Source: Chloroflexota bacterium (GTDB lineage: Bacteria > Chloroflexota > Dormibacteria > Dormibacterales > Dormibacteraceae). Taken from it: 8,865 nt of DNA. A program made the translations under genes and the position numbers. The stretch lies in NCBI GenBank assembly GCA_005880175.1, contig VBJR01000209.1, positions 1 through 8,865 of the forward strand, written 5' to 3'. The notes under the pieces are model-generated. The model had not been told where the DNA came from. It made no database searches and worked only from the letters and a program-made list of their open reading frames with translations. Below are positions 6,632 to 8,865 of this stretch, in pieces. Numbering within the stretch: position 1 is the stretch's first letter; each line of letters begins with the position of its first letter.

Positions 6632-7356
6632 ACGGCCGCGCTCCCTGGCACGAGCTGAGCTTCGCGGGCCGGACCGCGGTGGTCACCGGGGCCGCGCGCG
6701 GGATCGGCCGGGCGATCGCCCACCGCCTGGCGGGGCTGGGCGCGCGCACGCTGATCTGGGACGTGGACGCGGCCGCGGCGGAGCTGACCGCGGCGGAGGT
6801 GGCCGACCTGCTCCGGGAGCAGGGGCGGCCGCACGAGCTGGCCTGGCGGCGCGTGGACGTGACCGACGCGGACGGCGTGGCGGAGGCGATGGACGCCGCC
6901 GAGGCCCTGGACGTGCTCGTCAACAACGCCGGCACGACGACGGTCCAGACCACCGAGGACATGCCGCTGGAGGAGTGGGACCGCATCCTCCGCGTCAACC
7001 TGGACGGCACGTTCCTGTGCTGCCGGGCGGCCATCCCCCACCTGCGGAGCCGGACCGGCGCGGCGATCGTGAACATCTCCTCCAGCTCCGGCCTGGTCGG
7101 CGGCGGCGGGGGCGCGCACTACGCCGCGTCGAAGGCGGGCATCGACGGGTTGACGCGGCACCTGGCGCGCGAGCTGGCGCCGGCCATCCGCGTCAACTCG
7201 ATCCAGCCGCGGACGATCGAGACCGACCTGTTCCGGGCCCGCTACGCGCACGCGCCGCTGGAGCAGGACCGGCTCCGGGACCAGGTGCCGCTGCGGCGCT
7301 TCGGTCAGCCGGAGGACGTCGCCGACGCGGTCGCGTTCCTGGCCGGACCGGAGTAG
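6628..7356 (+). CDS. Short-chain dehydrogenase/reductase, C-terminally truncated
   Basis: A classical SDR of 242 residues. The cofactor loop TGAARGIG is at 20-27; Asp45 after the second strand (LIWDVD) favours NAD over NADP. NNAG is at 99-102, Asn124 is the active-site Asn, Ser152 the catalytic Ser, and Tyr165/Lys169 form YAASK. The later PEDVADAVAFLAG block is present, but the protein stops two residues after it (PE) and lacks the usual closing strand of the V-T-G-x-x-x-x-V-D-G-G type, about 15-20 residues. That segment helps close the cofactor site and the tetramer interface, so activity is doubtful. The TAG stop lies in the antisense of the convergent membrane-protein gene. The start ATG overlaps the aldolase stop. 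Likely role: oxidation of a sugar or an aldehyde such as lactaldehyde in the same pathway (fused aldolase-SDR proteins, RhaEW, are known in bacterial rhamnose use). The exact substrate cannot be told. Confidence 0.82.
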   Translation: MNGRAPWHELSFAGRTAVVTGAARGIGRAIAHRLAGLGARTLIWDVDAAAAELTAAEVADLLREQGRPHELAWRRVDVTDADGVAEAMDAAEALDVLVNNAGTTTVQTTEDMPLEEWDRILRVNLDGTFLCCRAAIPHLRSRTGAAIVNISSSSGLVGGGGGAHYAASKAGIDGLTRHLARELAPAIRVNSIQPRTIETDLFRARYAHAPLEQDRLRDQVPLRRFGQPEDVADAVAFLAGPE

Positions 7357-7598
7357 CCGACCAGGTCGACGAGGAGCCCGATGATGACGAGCGCCCAGGC
7401 CGAGCCGCCGACCAGCGCGCCGGTCGGCGCGGCGAGGACGTACGCCAGCGTCGTCCAGGGCAGGAACAGGAAGCCGAGCACCGGCCAGATCAGCATGTCG
7501 TGGAACGCGACCTGCCAGCGCACCGGCTGCACCAGCCACCAGACCAGGACGGCCGCCCGGGGCCCGAGCAGGAAGAGTGTCGTCACCAGACAGCACAT
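7305..7598 (-). CDS. Small three-helix membrane protein of unknown function
   Basis: A 97-residue hydrophobic protein read leftward, beginning MCCLVTTLFLLGPRAAVLVW. Three membrane segments are visible: about residues 4-22, 34-56 (centred on LIWPVLGFLFLPWTTLAYVL) and 66-82 (SAWALVIIGLLVDLVG). The FLFLPWTTLAY stretch and the closing LLVDL resemble a small uncharacterised membrane family common in Actinomycetota; I know no function. It has several Trp and few charges, and no enzyme motif. Homologues as I remember them end shortly after LLVDL. Here the last ~15 residues (PARNATASATSSG and neighbours) are encoded antisense to the dehydrogenase and look like accidental read-on, so the native C-terminus may be lost. 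The start at 7598 has only a weak GGCAGG about 11 bases upstream. It overlaps the dehydrogenase by 52 bases, tail to tail. Confidence 0.65.
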   Translation of the reverse strand: MCCLVTTLFLLGPRAAVLVWWLVQPVRWQVAFHDMLIWPVLGFLFLPWTTLAYVLAAPTGALVGGSAWALVIIGLLVDLVGYSGPARNATASATSSG

Positions 7599-7744
7599 GT
7601 GCGTCGTAGCCTGCCAGCGCGCGCGGCGGGCTGGCGCGTGGACCTCCGGCGTCCTCGTTCAAGACCTTGCGACGATGGGCTGGACCGGGGCCGGCAGGGA
7701 TCTGTCCAACCCCGGCGGCCGCGGTGTAGCGTTACGAGGTCGGC
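7599..7744. other. Divergent spacer between membrane-protein gene and VOC gene
   Basis: This 146-base stretch should carry the promoters of both divergent genes. It holds an inverted repeat (7613-7635) and, just before the VOC start, GAGG at 7736-7739. TAGCGT (7727-7732) is a possible -10 box for the rightward gene, with TGTCCA (7703-7708) 18 bases upstream as a poor -35. I see no convincing promoter for the leftward gene and no ORF worth calling. Confidence 0.4.
7613..7635. repeat. Inverted repeat in the divergent spacer
   Basis: GCCAGC (7613-7618) and GCTGGC (7630-7635) are perfect six-base arms around an 11-base GC-rich loop. It sits 15-37 bases upstream of the leftward start, where it could be an operator or a hairpin in that gene's leader. 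There is no T-tract, so it is not an intrinsic terminator. Confidence 0.28.
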
Positions 7745-8653
7745 ATGTCCCAGGCGAACGCGTCGTCCATCGCACCGGCCACCGGGGTCGGCCCGGTGCA
7801 CGTCGCCGTGACCGACGCGGACCGGGCGCTCATGTTCTACGAGCACGTCCTCGGCCTGCGCCGGATCGGCCAGGGCGAGGGCGACGAGATCCGGCTCGGC
7901 GCCGCCGGCAAGGAGCTCGTCGTCCTGCACCCCGGCGCGGCCGGGCCCGTGACCCCTCACCGCTCGGGCCTCTACCACCTCGCGATCGTCGTGCCCACCC
8001 GGCGCGACCTGGCCGTCGTCATCCGGCGCCTGCTCGCGCTGCGCTACCCCAACTCGCCCACCGACCACGTGCTGACCAAGGCCGACTACCTCTGGGACCT
8101 GGACGGCAACGGGATCGAGGTGTACGTCGAGACGCCCGAGGACGGGACCTGGCTGTTCGACGAGCGCACCGGCTTCGGGGCCCGGGACAGTCTCGGCCGG
8201 CCCCGCTCGGGCCGGGACCCCATCGACCTGGACGCGCTGCTGGGGGAGCTCGACCCGGCCGACGCCGTCGACCTGCCCCTGCCGGCCGGCACCCGGATGG
8301 GCCACGTCCACCTCCACGTCGGCCACCTCGGCGACGCGGTGGACTTCTACCACGGCCTGATCGGCTTCGACCTGATGGGCATGTCGCGCCAGGGCCGGAT
8401 GGCCTTCGTGTCGGCCGGCGGCTACCACCACCACCTCGGCCTCAACACGTGGGCCGGCGAGGGCGCCCCGCCGCCGCCTCCCGGCACCTCGGGCCTGCGC
8501 CGCTTCACCATCGAGCTGCCGACCGCGGGCGACCTGGACGCGGTGCTCGAGCGACTGCGGGCCGGGGACGTCGCCGTCGAGGCGGCCGGGCCCGGCTACG
8601 AGGTCCTCGACCCCTCCCAGAACATCGCACGGCTGGTGTCTCACAGCGATTAG
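7745..8653 (+). CDS. Two-module VOC protein, CatE-like predicted extradiol dioxygenase
   Basis: A 302-residue protein made of two vicinal-oxygen-chelate modules, about residues 14-135 and 180-300. The second begins at RMGHVHLHVGHLGDAVDFYH and contains GGYHHHLGLNTWAGEG and a short run of five prolines. This matches the COG2514-type group of predicted ring-cleavage dioxygenases (B. subtilis CatE-like), which use a divalent metal in the cytoplasm. The first module keeps a plausible 2-His-1-Glu site: His19 (PVHVAV), His78 (LYHLAI) and Glu125 (GNGIEVYVE). In the second module the positions equivalent to His78 and Glu125 read Arg (LRRFTI and NIARLV), so probably only the first module binds metal. 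ATG 7745 has GAGG five bases upstream. It is a separate transcription unit from the sugar operon. The substrate is unknown; a catechol-like aromatic is the family guess, and other VOC activities are possible. Confidence 0.85.
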   Translation: MSQANASSIAPATGVGPVHVAVTDADRALMFYEHVLGLRRIGQGEGDEIRLGAAGKELVVLHPGAAGPVTPHRSGLYHLAIVVPTRRDLAVVIRRLLALRYPNSPTDHVLTKADYLWDLDGNGIEVYVETPEDGTWLFDERTGFGARDSLGRPRSGRDPIDLDALLGELDPADAVDLPLPAGTRMGHVHLHVGHLGDAVDFYHGLIGFDLMGMSRQGRMAFVSAGGYHHHLGLNTWAGEGAPPPPPGTSGLRRFTIELPTAGDLDAVLERLRAGDVAVEAAGPGYEVLDPSQNIARLVSHSD

Positions 8654-8690
8654 CAGTGCCGGGACGGTCATCGACGGCCGCCACCACTGC
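8653..8690 (+). terminator. Possible hairpin after the VOC gene
   Basis: GCAGTG (8653-8658), starting at the last base of the stop codon, can pair with CACTGC (8685-8690) around a 26-base GC-rich loop that may form further short pairs. The position suits transcript ending, but there is no T-run and the loop is long. It is a weak candidate at most. Confidence 0.22.
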
Positions 8691-8865
8691 AACATCTCCG
8701 CAATAACAAGAACGCGGTTCTCAGTCGCGCGCTGACAGAAGTTCTCAGCGACGCTGGCAGCGCGGCGTGCACTGGCTGGAGCACCTGACACAGCTTGGAA
8801 TTGGCAAACATGTGCGCCAATCGCAAGAATGGTCGTCCACTCCAATCGGCATGGCTCGTACGCAT
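8654..8865. other. Lower-GC tail with no recognisable gene
   Basis: From about 8691 to the end the GC content is near 57% by hand count, visibly below the rest of the window. A rightward frame is open from about 8707 to the edge without an ATG near its beginning and includes the peptide HWLEHLTQLGIGKHVRQSQE. A leftward 65-codon frame enters from the edge. I recognise neither product, and neither has a supported start inside the window. The stretch may be the edge of a gene outside the window, a decayed fragment or acquired DNA. Confidence 0.4.
8717..8748. repeat. Two-copy direct repeat GTTCTCAG
   Basis: GTTCTCAG occurs at 8717-8724 and 8741-8748, exactly 24 bases apart. The bases after each copy are loosely similar (a GCTGACA against a GCTGGCA). 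Two helical turns of spacing could suit a protein-binding site, but two copies of eight bases is thin evidence. Confidence 0.25.

Noticed and set aside
7381..7740. Rightward frame covering the membrane-protein gene and running into the VOC gene out of frame
   Set aside because: No family similarity, and its product across the VOC gene is typical GC-rich shadow sequence. The hydrophobic leftward frame is far more protein-like.
8668..8865. Leftward 65-codon frame entering from the right edge
   Set aside because: I recognise no motif in the product and no ribosome binding site can be seen because the start is at the window edge. It also runs on into the GC-rich region as an arginine/glycine-rich tail. 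Not enough to call a gene.

Overview
The window is about 8.9 kb of very GC-rich DNA. Its codons end almost always in G or C, its genes are tightly packed, and most gene starts overlap the preceding stop by four bases. This suits a high-GC Actinomycetota genome (actinobacterial or Thermoleophilia-like). That lineage is inferred from composition and protein flavour, not from a marker gene.

Layout. The left edge holds the first 50 codons of a leftward GH15-type glucoamylase/trehalase gene. A 195-base divergent spacer follows, with a good promoter candidate reading right. From 347 to 7356 there is one rightward operon: a DeoR-family regulator, a two-domain sugar ABC ATPase, two RbsC-type permeases, a lipoprotein sugar-binding protein, the remains of an L-rhamnose mutarotase gene, a class II aldolase and a short-chain dehydrogenase. 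A small leftward membrane-protein gene converges on the dehydrogenase and overlaps its 3' end. A divergent spacer then leads to a rightward two-module VOC (extradiol dioxygenase-like) protein. The last ~210 bases are lower in GC and hold nothing I can identify.

How the genes work together. The regulator, ATPase, permease, permease, binding-protein and mutarotase set is the gene complement of the RhaRSTPQ-type L-rhamnose uptake locus known from rhizobia. The mutarotase remnant is the best clue to the substrate. The imported sugar would be acted on by mutarotase, aldolase and dehydrogenase. No isomerase, kinase, dehydratase or lactonase is present here, so the route is incomplete or finished elsewhere.

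Main oddity. The transport half of the operon looks intact, but two lesions fall in the catabolic half. The mutarotase gene has lost a central block of about 28 codons and changed frame, which leaves its N-terminal part open in frame into the aldolase. The dehydrogenase ends before its last conserved segment, on a stop codon supplied by the antisense of the convergent membrane-protein gene. These are either real decay or fusion events or assembly collapses, and read mapping would separate the two. I found no CRISPR array, RNA gene, insertion sequence or clearly new system.
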